The notes: a model not told the origin generated them from the sequence alone. Counted from the first letter of the stretch, positions 8,224-16,740 are shown. The stretch is DNA of 51,870 nucleotides from Fusicatenibacter sp. (GCA_022766945.1 JALEOU010000008.1:1-51870), one strand, 5' to 3'. Numbers and translations are program-made.

Positions 8224-8550
8224 ATGATTATTCAGGTTCAAAATTATACCTATGACACGATGCCTGATTACAGCGACGTCGATCGCGACGGACCTTTTTT
8301 CACATGCATCGCACAAAAAAGAACTGCCCCCTGGTTCTATCGAACCTATTACCAGGGAAGCAGTTCTTTTTTAACTCTATTTCAGAAACGCGAAAGGTTC
8401 CTCGTCATTGACAAAGTGCATCAGCTGATATGCGCACATGATAGCCACATGCTCTTCTTTCAGGATCCGTCGGACTTCTTCCCGATCGGCGAGGACAACT
8501 TCAATCTCCTCACTCTCCTCCAGATAACGCTTGCTGATCTCCCCTTCTGA
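8224..8550 (+). pseudogene. Possible gene remnant with promoter and RBS but no stop before the terminator
   Basis: ATG 8224 follows AAGGAG (8211-8216) and a good promoter, and codes MIIQVQNYTYDTMPDYSDVD at its start. The frame then runs through the intrinsic terminator at 8315-8372 and into the opposite strand of the NUDIX gene, ending at 8550. A transcript ended at the terminator would carry no in-frame stop codon. I do not recognise the protein. The likeliest reading is the surviving 5' end of a gene whose remainder was deleted. A chance frame is also possible. Confidence 0.25.
8315..8372. terminator. Bidirectional intrinsic terminator after the NUDIX gene
   Basis: AGAACTGC (8320-8327) pairs with GCAGTTCT (8360-8367), and CCCTGGT (8329-8335) with ACCAGGG (8351-8357). 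A-rich and T-rich flanks lie on both sides. It ends the minus-strand NUDIX transcript and would also stop plus-strand transcription from 8140. Confidence 0.85.
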
Positions 8551-8982
8551 GTATCCATATACCGTGGCACAGGACTCATCCGTCATACCGATCGTGGTAA
8601 AGTATGGCTTTTCATAACAGGAATCCGGCTTCAGCGGATGAAAGGTCAGGCCCGTCTCTTCGTGCATTTCCCGGACGGCTGCCTCATGAAATTCCTCCCC
8701 CGGCTCCACCAGTCCTGCCGGAAATTCATAGATAAAATCATCGATGGACACCCGATACTGACGTACCAGAACCACGTGATCCTTTTTCTCTCCCCACAGG
8801 CTGTACATGATTACTCCATCCGGTATATTTTTCCGGGTTTTGATCTTCATTCTCTCAATTGATTTTGCCCTGGACGCCACATAATAGCGAAAGGGACGTC
8901 CCACCTTGTTGCTGCCCTCAACCAGGTACAGATTCACAAAAGGGTTGTCGGTCTGCTTTGTAATTTGCTCAATCTTTGCCAT
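8377..8982 (-). CDS. NUDIX hydrolase, ADP-ribose pyrophosphatase-like
   Basis: The 201-residue cytosolic enzyme probably cleaves ADP-ribose or a related nucleoside diphosphate derivative. The NUDIX box GLVEPGEEFHEAAVREMHEE followed by TGL fits the consensus G-x5-E-x7-R-E-x2-E-E-x-G. The preceding beta-strands (VVLVRQYRVSIDDFIYEFPAG) match the ADP-ribose pyrophosphatase subgroup. ATG 8982 is chosen because AAGGAG lies just upstream (about 8988-8993); a longer frame to 9033 lacks support. It is a single gene closed by the terminator at 8315-8372. Confidence 0.88.
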   Translation of the reverse strand: MAKIEQITKQTDNPFVNLYLVEGSNKVGRPFRYYVASRAKSIERMKIKTRKNIPDGVIMYSLWGEKKDHVVLVRQYRVSIDDFIYEFPAGLVEPGEEFHEAAVREMHEETGLTFHPLKPDSCYEKPYFTTIGMTDESCATVYGYSEGEISKRYLEESEEIEVVLADREEVRRILKEEHVAIMCAYQLMHFVNDEEPFAFLK

Positions 8983-9100
8983 GTCTCGCTCCTTTTTCTC
9001 CTCCCCATTACCGCCTGTTCGCTCCTGCCGCATGGGGAACCAGAATCTTTTTTTCCATTCTAACGCTGAATCCGGGCAGTGTCAAACCTTCTGTTAATGC

Positions 9101-9130
9101 GTTACTGTTCAGATAGCAGCGGACGCTGTG
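9101..9130. repeat. Dispersed GTTACTGTTCA extragenic repeat copy
   Basis: GTTACTGTTCAGATAGCAGC begins at 9101 and is followed by GGACGCTGTG. Related copies occur near 38361 (TGTTCAGG...ACGCTGTG), 26569, 37640 and 19113. It lies just upstream of the ribU promoter, outside any gene. Confidence 0.5.
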
Positions 9131-9145
9131 AGTCACATTTGGGGG

Positions 9146-9174
9146 TTGACATTTGTCTGTCATCTGCATACAAT
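9146..9174 (+). promoter_or_regulatory. ribU promoter
   Basis: TTGACA (9146-9151), a 17-nt spacer and TACAAT (9169-9174). Transcription would begin near 9181, just before the FMN riboswitch. Confidence 0.85.
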
Positions 9175-9196
9175 AGTCCTGTAAACTAAATAACGG

Positions 9197-9322
9197 AGAT
9201 CTTCAGGGCAGGGTGAAATTCCCTACTGGCGGTACAGTCCGCGACCCGCTTCCGTTTTTGGAAAGCGGCCGACCCGGTGCAACTCCGGGACCAACAGTCA
9301 GAGTCTGGATGAAAGAAGATGA
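9197..9322 (+). ncRNA. FMN riboswitch (RFN element)
   Basis: The conserved RFN landmarks appear in order: GATCTTCAGGGCAGGGTGAA, ATTCCCTACTGGCGGT, AGTCCGCGACCC, a variable hairpin with CGCTTCC/GGAAAGCG, then GACCCGGTGCAACTCCGGGA and CAACAGTC, closing with GATGAAAGAAGAT. The element binds flavin mononucleotide. Here it precedes ribU and a terminator at 9355-9393, so high FMN should stop transcription before the riboflavin importer gene. Confidence 0.97.
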
Positions 9323-9354
9323 GCGATACATTATTTTGTATGGAAATTTATCGG

Positions 9355-9393
9355 TGCCCTGAATTCAGCAGAGTTGAATTCAGGGCATTTTCT
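9355..9393 (+). terminator. FMN-riboswitch expression-platform terminator
   Basis: TGCCCTGAATTC (9355-9366) pairs perfectly with GAATTCAGGGCA (9376-9387) and is followed by TTTTCT. It lies between the FMN aptamer and ribU, as expected for a transcription-attenuating riboswitch. Confidence 0.9.
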
Positions 9394-9482
9394 ATGTATG
9401 ATGATCCAATGTCATCGTATGTGGAACATTCCTGCAAGCGACACCAAAAAGGTCTCCCAAAGGAAAAGGAGAAAAGACAATC

Positions 9483-10130
9483 ATGAATGCAGAATCAACC
9501 ACCACAAAAAACATCAAAAACAAAACATCTCAGCCTGGCAGAACCCGTTACATGGTCCAGATAGCCATGCTGGCTGCCGTCGCTACGGTACTGATGCTGT
9601 TCGACATTCCGCTGCCCTTCGCGCCGTCCTTTTATCAGCTGGATCTGAGTGAAGTACCGGTACTGATCGGTGCGTTTGCTATGGGACCTATGGCAGGAGC
9701 ACTGATTGAGCTGGTAAAAGTACTGATTAATCTGGTCATCAGCGGAACCTCCACTGCAGGTGTAGGGGAACTTGCCAACTTTCTGATCGGCTGCTCCTTC
9801 GTCGTTCCGGCAGCCTGGATCTATAAAAATCACAAAACAAAGAAAAACGCACTGATCGGTATGATCGTGGGAACTCTTTGTATGGCAGCTGTCGGAGGTT
9901 TCCTGAATGCCTTCGTACTGCTTCCGGCTTACGCAAAAGCCTTTGGCATGCCGATGGATGCGCTGGTAGGTATGGGAAGCGCTGTAAATAAAGCCATCAC
10001 CAGTCTGCCCACCTTCTGCCTGTTTGCTGTAGTACCTTTCAACCTGATCAAAGGTGTGGTCGTATCACTCATCACCCTGTTACTCTATAAACATATCAGC
10101 CGCCTGCTGAAAGGAGAGGCTATGGTCTGA
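9483..10130 (+). CDS. ribU: Riboflavin ECF transporter substrate-binding subunit RibU
   Basis: The 215-residue membrane protein has about six hydrophobic helices after a polar N-terminus. YMVQIAMLAAVATVLMLFDI, the loop PSFYQLDLSEVPVLIGAFAM and the GPMAGALIELVKVLINL segment are typical of RibU. It binds riboflavin and works with the shared ECF energy module (EcfA, EcfA', EcfT), which is encoded elsewhere. AAAGGAG precedes ATG 9483. Its control by the FMN riboswitch at 9197-9322 supports the substrate call strongly. Confidence 0.95.
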   Translation: MNAESTTTKNIKNKTSQPGRTRYMVQIAMLAAVATVLMLFDIPLPFAPSFYQLDLSEVPVLIGAFAMGPMAGALIELVKVLINLVISGTSTAGVGELANFLIGCSFVVPAAWIYKNHKTKKNALIGMIVGTLCMAAVGGFLNAFVLLPAYAKAFGMPMDALVGMGSAVNKAITSLPTFCLFAVVPFNLIKGVVVSLITLLLYKHISRLLKGEAMV

Positions 10131-10141
10131 ACTATTTGTCC

Positions 10142-10171
10142 TTGACAGCCTCTTTCGTCCAATGCTAGACT
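10142..10171 (+). promoter_or_regulatory. Promoter of the glycosyltransferase gene
   Basis: TTGACA (10142-10147), an 18-nt spacer and TAGACT (10166-10171) lie right after the ribU stop codon, so the next gene has its own promoter outside FMN control. Confidence 0.6.
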
Positions 10172-10213
10172 TAAAATCGTTGATTACGTCTCTAAGGTAA
10201 AGGAACGGCAGCT

Positions 10214-10942
10214 ATGGACAAACTATATATCATTGCTCCTGCATACAACGAAGCAGAAAATATTGAAAAGCTGGTTGACGACTGGTACCCTGTCATTGCA
10301 AAACATCATGGCGACGGTCAGTCACGCCTTGTCATTGTCAACGACGGAAGCAAAGACAATACTTATGAACTGATATGCAGCTGCGCAAAAACAAGACCCC
10401 TGCTGCAGCCCCTGACAAAGACAAACGGAGGGCACGGTTCAGCGCTTCTGTACGGATATCGCTATGCGATTGAGCACCAGGCAGACTATATTTTTCAGAC
10501 AGATTCCGACGGGCAGACGAATCCTGCAGAGTTTGGACAATTCTGGGATTGCAGAAAAGAGTATGATGCTGTGATTGGTGCGCGTCCCGACCGACAGGAC
10601 GGGAAAGCAAGAAAATTTGTAGAAGATGTACTCGTTTTCCTCCTGCGGATTATTTTCGGAGTGAAACTACCGGATTCCAACGCCCCTTTTCGTTTGATGA
10701 AACGGGAACTCCTTGAAAAATACATAGATCAATTGCCATCAGATTTCAATCTGCCGAATGTCATGCTGACGACCTATTTTGCATACTTCCATGAGCCAAT
10801 GAAATTTATCGAAATCTCCTTTCGGCCGCGCCAGGGAGGAACCAATTCCATTCATCTAAAAAAGATCATAAAGATTGGCTGGAAAGCATTGGCCGATTTC
10901 CGGATGCTTCGAAAGCGTATTCAGGATGAAAAAAAGGCTTAA
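10214..10942 (+). CDS. Family 2 glycosyltransferase (dolichol-phosphate mannosyltransferase-like)
   Basis: The 242-residue protein is a GT-A fold enzyme. The start YIIAPAYNEAENIEKLVDDW, the VIVNDGSKDNTYEL nucleotide-binding part, and the metal motif TDSDGQTNPAEF identify GT2. It transfers a sugar from a nucleotide donor, with a polyprenyl phosphate or a membrane glycan as a possible acceptor. No C-terminal membrane helices are seen, unlike GtrB-type relatives. It is a single gene ending at a strong shared terminator. Confidence 0.88.
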   Translation: MDKLYIIAPAYNEAENIEKLVDDWYPVIAKHHGDGQSRLVIVNDGSKDNTYELICSCAKTRPLLQPLTKTNGGHGSALLYGYRYAIEHQADYIFQTDSDGQTNPAEFGQFWDCRKEYDAVIGARPDRQDGKARKFVEDVLVFLLRIIFGVKLPDSNAPFRLMKRELLEKYIDQLPSDFNLPNVMLTTYFAYFHEPMKFIEISFRPRQGGTNSIHLKKIIKIGWKALADFRMLRKRIQDEKKA

Positions 10943-10994
10943 AACAGATCCCGCTGCAGACACAGTTTCCAGGTGTCTGCAGCGGGATCTGTTT
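10942..10994. terminator. Bidirectional terminator between the glycosyltransferase and ptsI
   Basis: A perfect 22-bp inverted repeat, arms 10942-10963 and 10973-10994 with a 9-nt loop, with AAA and TTT at its ends. It lies between two convergent genes and should serve both. Confidence 0.9.
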
Positions 10995-11023
10995 CAAACG
11001 AAACTTCCGTGAATGCCTCTCTT

Positions 11024-12670
11024 TTATTCTTTTCCGGATCGATACTCTGCCACGTTCGTCTCAAGCACAACTCTGCGAATCGGCAGGATCTTTCCCGGTG
11101 ATACAGACAGTTCGTCAATTCCAAGCGCCAGAAACTCTTTGGTAAGCGACAGATCTGCGCCAAGTTCTCCGCAGATACTTACCCGGATGCCTGCACGATG
11201 TGCATTTTCCGTCACCATGGAAATCATGCGCATTACAGCAGGATGATAGGGGTCATAGAATTCATCCAGTGCTGTATTCTGTCGGTCGATTGCCAGCGTA
11301 TACTGGGTGAGATCATTCGTTCCAATACTGAAAAAGTCTACCTCCCTGGCAAGCAAATCGCTGATCAGGGCTGCTGCAGGGGTTTCGATCGTGATTCCCT
11401 GTTCCGGCTCTCCAAACCGCTCACCGCGCTCCATGAGCTCTTCTTTTGCCTGAGCGGCAATTTCTCTGATTCGTCTGATCTCTTTGACGCTGGTAATCAT
11501 CGGATACATAATGGCAAGCCTGCCATATGCGCTTGCACGAAACAGGGCGCGAAGCTGTGTCCGAAATACCTCCGGCCTGGTCAGGCAGATGCGGATTGCA
11601 CGGCATCCCATCGCCGGATTCTCTTCCTGTTCCATCTGAAAATAACCACACTGTTTATCCGCGCCGATGTCAAGGGTACGGATCACAACACGCTTCCCCT
11701 CCATCGCCTCCACTGCGGTCTTATAGATCTGAAATTGTTCTTCCTCTGTCGGATAATCCTCTTTTCCAAGATAGATAAATTCACTGCGAAAAAGACCAAT
11801 TCCATCCGCATCATTCTGATAAACCGACGTAAGGTCTGTAATATTTCCAATGTTGGCACAAAGGGCGATTTTCTGACCATCCAAAGTGATGTTTTTTTTG
11901 CCTTTCAATGCCAGGAGCAGCTCCTTTTGTGCAGTTTCTCTTTTCAAAAGCTCCCTCATTTTTTTACAGGTTTTCTCATCCGGATCTATATAAAAGATTC
12001 CGTTTGTTCCGTCTACGATGCCTGTCTTTCCGTCTATCGTCTCATCCAGAGGAAATCTGGTTCCAACCAGGGCAGGAATACTCATCGTCCTTGCCAGAAT
12101 CGCCGTGTGCGAAACAAGGGATCCCCGGACAGTCACAAAGGAAAGAATTTTATCCTTGTCCATCTGCATCGTTTCCGACGGTGACAGATCCTCCGCCACA
12201 AGAATGACCGGCTCTTCACTCTCCGGATGAGCATACTCTTTTCCAAGTAAAATATCGCAAAGCCGTTCGCGGATATCCCTAAGATCTGCCGCACGTTCTT
12301 TCATATAGTCATCGTTCATGGCAGAAAACATCTGAATATACTGATCGGAGATTTCCTGCACAGCATACTCCGCAGTAACCTCCTGACTGGAAATCATGGT
12401 CTCGATCGCCCTGCAATAACCGCCATCCTGCAAAAGCATCTGGTGCATCTCAAAAATCGAAGCGTCCGTCTCTCCCATTTCTCTGCATGCCTTTTCGTAC
12501 AGTTTCTGCAGCTGTCCGACCGCTTTTAAAGTTGCATTGCGATAGCGCATAAGCTCTGCTTCCACACCTTTTACGCTGCTCTTTTTTATCTGTAATTTCC
12601 CTTTTCCGTAGACGTGAATTCTGCCGATGGCAATTCCGCCAAACACACCTTTTCCCTGGTAGCTCTCCAT
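11024..12670 (-). CDS. ptsI: Phosphoenolpyruvate-protein phosphotransferase (Enzyme I)
   Basis: The 548-residue cytosolic enzyme passes phosphate from PEP to HPr to drive the PTS. The phospho-histidine is His188 in GSLVSHTAILARTMSIPALV. The PEP-binding barrel carries GIGLFRSEFIYL, RTLDIGADKQ and the catalytic cysteine in VSICGELGAD. At 548 residues it is a little shorter than the usual 570-575. It is the last gene of the fructose operon, 5 bp after fruK. No HPr gene (ptsH) is near, so HPr must come from elsewhere. Confidence 0.95.
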   Translation of the reverse strand: MESYQGKGVFGGIAIGRIHVYGKGKLQIKKSSVKGVEAELMRYRNATLKAVGQLQKLYEKACREMGETDASIFEMHQMLLQDGGYCRAIETMISSQEVTAEYAVQEISDQYIQMFSAMNDDYMKERAADLRDIRERLCDILLGKEYAHPESEEPVILVAEDLSPSETMQMDKDKILSFVTVRGSLVSHTAILARTMSIPALVGTRFPLDETIDGKTGIVDGTNGIFYIDPDEKTCKKMRELLKRETAQKELLLALKGKKNITLDGQKIALCANIGNITDLTSVYQNDADGIGLFRSEFIYLGKEDYPTEEEQFQIYKTAVEAMEGKRVVIRTLDIGADKQCGYFQMEQEENPAMGCRAIRICLTRPEVFRTQLRALFRASAYGRLAIMYPMITSVKEIRRIREIAAQAKEELMERGERFGEPEQGITIETPAAALISDLLAREVDFFSIGTNDLTQYTLAIDRQNTALDEFYDPYHPAVMRMISMVTENAHRAGIRVSICGELGADLSLTKEFLALGIDELSVSPGKILPIRRVVLETNVAEYRSGKE

Positions 12671-12675
12671 CTTTT

Positions 12676-13599
12676 TTATCCCTCAAAACAATAACTCTTC
12701 ACCTGATGATAAATCGCCTCAATCTCCTGTTTCGTCGCCAGCATCTCAGAGAATGCACTGGCACTGCCCGCTGCAATTCCCTTGCAGAACGCATGACGAT
12801 AATCCTCACGCTCAATCCAGCCGGCAAGGAATCCCGCTACCATAGAGTCTCCCGCTCCGACTCCGTTGCGCAGCGTCCCTTTCGGTGCAGGTGCCGCATA
12901 TACTTTTCCATCTTCTGCGATCAGAACCGCTCCTTCCCCTGCCATGGAAACCAGCACATTGGAAGCACCCAGCTTCTGAAGTTTTCTGCCATAAGGGATC
13001 ACTTCTTCTCTGGCAGAAAGCTCAACCCCAAAAAGTTCACCCAGTTCATGATGATTTGGTTTCACAAGAAACGGATGATAGTTCAGTACTTTCAGAAGCA
13101 AATCCTTTGTGGCATCCACGACAATCCGGACATTTCGGCCCTGTAACCGTTCCATAATTCTCTGATACATATCCTGCGGCATCGAACCGGGAATACTTCC
13201 TGCAAGAACCAGGAAATCATTTGTCTCCAGCAGATCCAGTTTGTTCATCAGCTCTTCAACCGCTTCCTCACTGATTGCGGGACCGCAGCCGTTAATCTCA
13301 GTTCCATCGATCGATTTCAGCTTCAGATTAATCCGTGACATCCCCTCTTTGAGCGTGATAAAATCCGACTGCACTCCCATGTCCTCGACCCGACGGACAA
13401 TCTCCTGCCCGGTAAATCCGGCAATAAAGCCAAGAGCCATACTCTCGATTCCAAGATTTTTCAGAACCGTTGACACATTGATTCCTTTTCCCCCCGGCAG
13501 AATAAGCTCGGAACTGGTGCGGTTTGTCCTGCCAGGTCTAAAATCCTCTACCGAGACAATATAATCAAGAGACGGATTAAAGGTAACCGTTTCTATCAT
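12676..13599 (-). CDS. fruK: 1-phosphofructokinase
   Basis: The 307-residue PfkB-family kinase converts fructose 1-phosphate and ATP to fructose 1,6-bisphosphate. The N-terminal TFNPSLDYIVSV, the substrate motif GGKGINVSTVLKNLG and the catalytic GVGAGDSMVAGFLAG with its aspartate base are present. It overlaps the upstream YitT-family gene by 4 bp (ATGA) and is followed at 5 bp by ptsI. Together with the fructose IIABC gene this defines the fructose-uptake route. Confidence 0.95.
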   Translation of the reverse strand: MIETVTFNPSLDYIVSVEDFRPGRTNRTSSELILPGGKGINVSTVLKNLGIESMALGFIAGFTGQEIVRRVEDMGVQSDFITLKEGMSRINLKLKSIDGTEINGCGPAISEEAVEELMNKLDLLETNDFLVLAGSIPGSMPQDMYQRIMERLQGRNVRIVVDATKDLLLKVLNYHPFLVKPNHHELGELFGVELSAREEVIPYGRKLQKLGASNVLVSMAGEGAVLIAEDGKVYAAPAPKGTLRNGVGAGDSMVAGFLAGWIEREDYRHAFCKGIAAGSASAFSEMLATKQEIEAIYHQVKSYCFEG

Positions 13600-14306
13600 T
13601 TTGTTTCCTCCTTGTCCTCAGATGATTTTATTATACCCTTGCACGCTTCTTTATTCAACCCGAACACCGGAAGCTTTTGCATCCATCCTATGATCTGACC
13701 GGAGAGAATTACGGTCAAAAAAGAGTACATAATCCGTGAAACCGGTATATAGCTCAAAGACAATACCAACACCACAAGATCGCAGATCAGATATGCCCAC
13801 TGAATATTGATATGGGTAAGTCCGGAAATACTCATTGCCAATGCGTCATCACCGCCCGGTGCTCCGCCAATCCGCACACAGATCCCCGCGGTGACGCCAA
13901 CCACAAGGGCCCCAAGGATGGCAGCCAGAAGCGGCAGATCCGCCAGCCATGGAAACAGCGGCTCAAACTGTTCATTTATTTTATAGGACACAGAAAAGCC
14001 GGCTGATGCCGCCAAAGAATACACAATAAAATTCTTCCCAAGATACTTCCATCCCATCAGATAGCAGATGACATTAAGTACAAATCCGGATACGGACGGA
14101 GAGATCTCAAACCAGTGCTCCAGGAGAAGGGTCATTCCCAATACGCCGCCCTCAGTAACACCGGAAAGCGCATGAATGTGATACAGTCCAAAAGCCAGCA
14201 GTGCACTGCTAAGGAAAGCAATCACACAATACAAACCCCGGATTTCCCCAAAAAGTCCTTTTGCTGATTCTCCACATAGTTTTGATCTCTTATTGTTTCG
14301 TGACAT
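13596..14306 (-). CDS. YitT-family membrane protein inside the fructose operon
   Basis: The 236-residue protein has about five membrane helices, with the family's GVTEGGVLGMTLLL segment near the N-terminus and IGGAPGGDDALAMSIS further on. The soluble DUF2179 domain found at the C-terminus of many YitT proteins is absent. ATG 14306 is chosen because GGAGG lies about 11 nt upstream; a longer frame to 14471 starts inside the terminator-like region. It is translationally coupled to fruK by a 4-bp overlap. The function of the family is unsettled, and its place between fruA and fruK suggests a link to sugar-phosphate metabolism. Confidence 0.8.
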   Translation of the reverse strand: MSRNNKRSKLCGESAKGLFGEIRGLYCVIAFLSSALLAFGLYHIHALSGVTEGGVLGMTLLLEHWFEISPSVSGFVLNVICYLMGWKYLGKNFIVYSLAASAGFSVSYKINEQFEPLFPWLADLPLLAAILGALVVGVTAGICVRIGGAPGGDDALAMSISGLTHINIQWAYLICDLVVLVLSLSYIPVSRIMYSFLTVILSGQIIGWMQKLPVFGLNKEACKGIIKSSEDKEETK

Positions 14307-14337
14307 TTTTGTAATAACCTCCATGATATCCATTGTG

Positions 14338-14396
14338 AAAAAAAAGAAGAGCTTTTCATATCCATGTCTGTACGACACAATACCAAAAGCCCTTCT
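14338..14396 (-). terminator. Terminator or attenuator between fruA and the YitT gene
   Basis: On the minus strand AGAAGGGCTTTT (14396-14385) pairs with AAAAGCTCTTCT (14356-14345), with one G-T pair, and runs into a long T-tract. It should reduce transcription from fruA into the YitT gene, fruK and ptsI, setting a higher level for the transporter. Confidence 0.75.
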
Positions 14397-14467
14397 AAAT
14401 AAATAGACGGTTCTTTTTCTATTCCATTTACGCTGTACCAATATCCTAACATTTCTTTTCCGAAATG

Positions 14468-16261
14468 TCAAATCCCGGTGTTTTTCTTTATTATGCCCAG
14501 AAGCACTGCCGATATTACCGTTCCGGTGATAAGGGACACAAGATACATCCCAACATTTCCGACTACCGGAAAGACGAAGATGCCCCCATGGGGTACCATC
14601 AGCGTACAGCCAAATGTCATGGAAAGAGCACCTGCCGCTGCAGATCCGATGATGCAGGCTGGCAGAACGTGAATCGGATCCGATGCCGCATAAGGGATCG
14701 CTCCCTCTGTGATAAATGCCAACCCTAAGATAATCGTGGCAGGTACATTCTCTCTTTCCTCTTTCGTAAATTTGTTTCGAAAGAGCAGCGCTGCAAGTGC
14801 AACAGCACAGGGCGGTATCATTCCACCCAGGATCATTCCCACAGCAAACTTACTGGACATACTCATGTTTGCCAGACCGCTGCCCAAAGCCGTATTCACA
14901 CTTCCCATGATTGGCTCAATGATAATCCACATGATCAATCCGACACTGAGGATTCCTGCCAAAGGATAGATGAGCACCGGCGCAATCTTTTCCAATGTTC
15001 CTGGAAGTCTCCTGCAGAATCTGCGGAGCAATACAATGGTATATCCCGCCAGAAATCCGGTGGCCAAAGCCCCGAGAAATCCCGATTTTCCCTGCGATGC
15101 CATCATCCCCCCGACAAACCCAAGCGCAAGTGCCGGTCTGTCTCCGATTGCCATTCCAATATAACCGGCCAGTACCGGAAGCATCAATGCAAGGGCAATA
15201 CTGCCGATATTCTGAAACCACGCTGCAGCCGGTGTGAGCGTACCAAATCCGGCTCGCAAGGTCACATCCAGAGTGTTTACATCAACGCACAATCCATCGA
15301 TCAGGAACGCGATTGCCGTCAGGATCCCTCCTCCTGCAACAAAAGGAATCATGTGAGAAACCCCATTCATCAGCTGCATATAGATCTGCCGCCCCGGATT
15401 TTTATCCCTGTTTTCTCCATCAGAGTCCTGTAATGCCTGATAGACCGGTGCATCTTTATGGACTGCGCGTTCAATGAGCAGGTCCGCTTTCCCGATCCCG
15501 TCTGATACCCGACATTCAATCACATTTTTTCCGGCAAAACGTTTCATCGGAACTTTTGTGTCTGATGCCACAATAATACAGTCTGCTTTGTTGATCTCCA
15601 AATCCGTCAGCCTGTTCCTGACACCGCCGGAACCTCTTGTCTCAACTTTGATCTCACATCCTTTCGCTTTCGCAGCCTTTTCAAGTTCTTCCGCGGCCAT
15701 ATAGGTATGTGCGATTCCTGTCGGACAGGAAGTTACCGCCAGAATCCTGGCTCCCGAATACAGTTCCTCTGTGGTATTTGCCGGATGTTCCCCCGGACTG
15801 TTTTTGTCTTCCTCTGTCTGTTCGATCAACGCCATAAACTCATCAGCCGAACCGGCACTTCGAAGAGCATCGGCAAAGCCTGGATCCATCAACATTGAAC
15901 ACAGTTTGCTTAAGACCTCCAGGTGTATATTCTCCTCTGTATCCGGAGCCGCAATCAGAAAAATCAAGGTGGCTGGTTTTCCATCCAGAGACTCAAAATC
16001 AACTCCCTCTCTTACCACCATTGCCGCCAGCCCAGGACTGACAACTGCTTTGCATTTTCCGTGGGGAATGGCAAGACCACGTCCGATCCCCGTCGTACCC
16101 TCTTTCTCTCTGGTATAGACCTGTTCACGATAAGACGTCTCATCCTCGATCTTACCGCTTTTCATCATCAGCGCAATCATCTGGTTCAGCGCTTCTTCTT
16201 TACTTTCCGGTGCTCCATCCAGCGAAATACTCCGTTTATCCAGCAAATCTGTGATTCTCAT
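14468..16261 (-). CDS. fruA: PTS fructose transporter subunit IIABC
   Basis: The 597-residue membrane protein takes up fructose as fructose 1-phosphate. Domain order is IIA (about 1-150, phospho-His67 in AIPHGK), IIB (about 172-270, phospho-Cys179 in TSCPTGIAHTYMAAE) and IIC (about 290-597, eight or more membrane helices). ATG 16261 follows GGGAGGAGACGG. The longer frame to 16387 would include residues that resemble a broken Rpn-family gene, so it is rejected. It heads the fruA-yitT-fruK-ptsI operon. No FruR/DeoR-type regulator gene is adjacent. Confidence 0.95.
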   Translation of the reverse strand: MRITDLLDKRSISLDGAPESKEEALNQMIALMMKSGKIEDETSYREQVYTREKEGTTGIGRGLAIPHGKCKAVVSPGLAAMVVREGVDFESLDGKPATLIFLIAAPDTEENIHLEVLSKLCSMLMDPGFADALRSAGSADEFMALIEQTEEDKNSPGEHPANTTEELYSGARILAVTSCPTGIAHTYMAAEELEKAAKAKGCEIKVETRGSGGVRNRLTDLEINKADCIIVASDTKVPMKRFAGKNVIECRVSDGIGKADLLIERAVHKDAPVYQALQDSDGENRDKNPGRQIYMQLMNGVSHMIPFVAGGGILTAIAFLIDGLCVDVNTLDVTLRAGFGTLTPAAAWFQNIGSIALALMLPVLAGYIGMAIGDRPALALGFVGGMMASQGKSGFLGALATGFLAGYTIVLLRRFCRRLPGTLEKIAPVLIYPLAGILSVGLIMWIIIEPIMGSVNTALGSGLANMSMSSKFAVGMILGGMIPPCAVALAALLFRNKFTKEERENVPATIILGLAFITEGAIPYAASDPIHVLPACIIGSAAAGALSMTFGCTLMVPHGGIFVFPVVGNVGMYLVSLITGTVISAVLLGIIKKNTGI

Positions 16262-16339
16262 CCGTCTCCTCCCAAGTCCCTGCTCATTTCCGGTAAGATC
16301 AGATTCCAAATTCCCGAAACAGTTTCTCCTCGTATACTG

Positions 16340-16539
16340 CAGCTTTTGTATGGCACTCCCATACAGGTTCAGCTGTCTGCTGCCCATATAGTTTACATAT
16401 ACTCTTTGTAATTGATCGCGTTATACAGATCCGGCAGGTCTTCTTTCTTCTGAAAAACCATTCGAAATAACCGGTCTTTATATCTTCTGTTGACCGTGAG
16501 ATAACCCCGGATATTCTCATTCTGTTCTCTTTGATCCAT
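16340..16539 (-). pseudogene. Remnant of an Rpn-family (PD-(D/E)XK) recombination-promoting nuclease gene
   Basis: A frame from ATG 16539 (GGAGG upstream) codes 48 residues with the family start NRRYKDRLFRMVFQKKEDLP followed by DLYNAIN, then stops at 16393. A second piece, in another frame, around 16386-16340 reads RQLNLYGSAIQKL, which matches a segment normally about 100 residues further on. The middle and the rest are gone. Rpn proteins are very common in Lachnospiraceae, often as fragments. The remnant now lies in the leader of the fructose operon. The assignment is by recalled family motifs. Confidence 0.7.
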
Positions 16540-16552
16540 TTCTGATACCTCC

Positions 16553-16581
16553 ATTATATGTAAAAATAACACTTTTGACAA
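16553..16581 (-). promoter_or_regulatory. Promoter upstream of the rpn remnant and fructose operon
   Basis: On the minus strand TTGTCA (complement of 16576-16581), a 17-nt spacer and TATAAT (complement of 16553-16558). It is the best visible promoter ahead of fruA and was probably the original rpn promoter, giving a leader of about 285 nt. Confidence 0.75.
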
Positions 16582-16664
16582 CCTGAGCCTTTTGTGGAGT
16601 TCATCATATCCGGGGGCGGTGCTGTTCAAATTGTGAAAACACTGAAAACAGATACAAAAATCAT

Positions 16665-16693
16665 TTGAAATGCATTCTGGAATGTGCTAGCAT
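16665..16693 (+). promoter_or_regulatory. Promoter of the YczE-like gene
   Basis: TTGAAA (16665-16670), a 17-nt spacer and TAGCAT (16688-16693), 47 bp before the ATG at 16741. Confidence 0.6.
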
Positions 16694-16740
16694 ATAGAGC
16701 GCGGACAATGAATTACCTTTCTACTTAAGGAGAAAAAACT

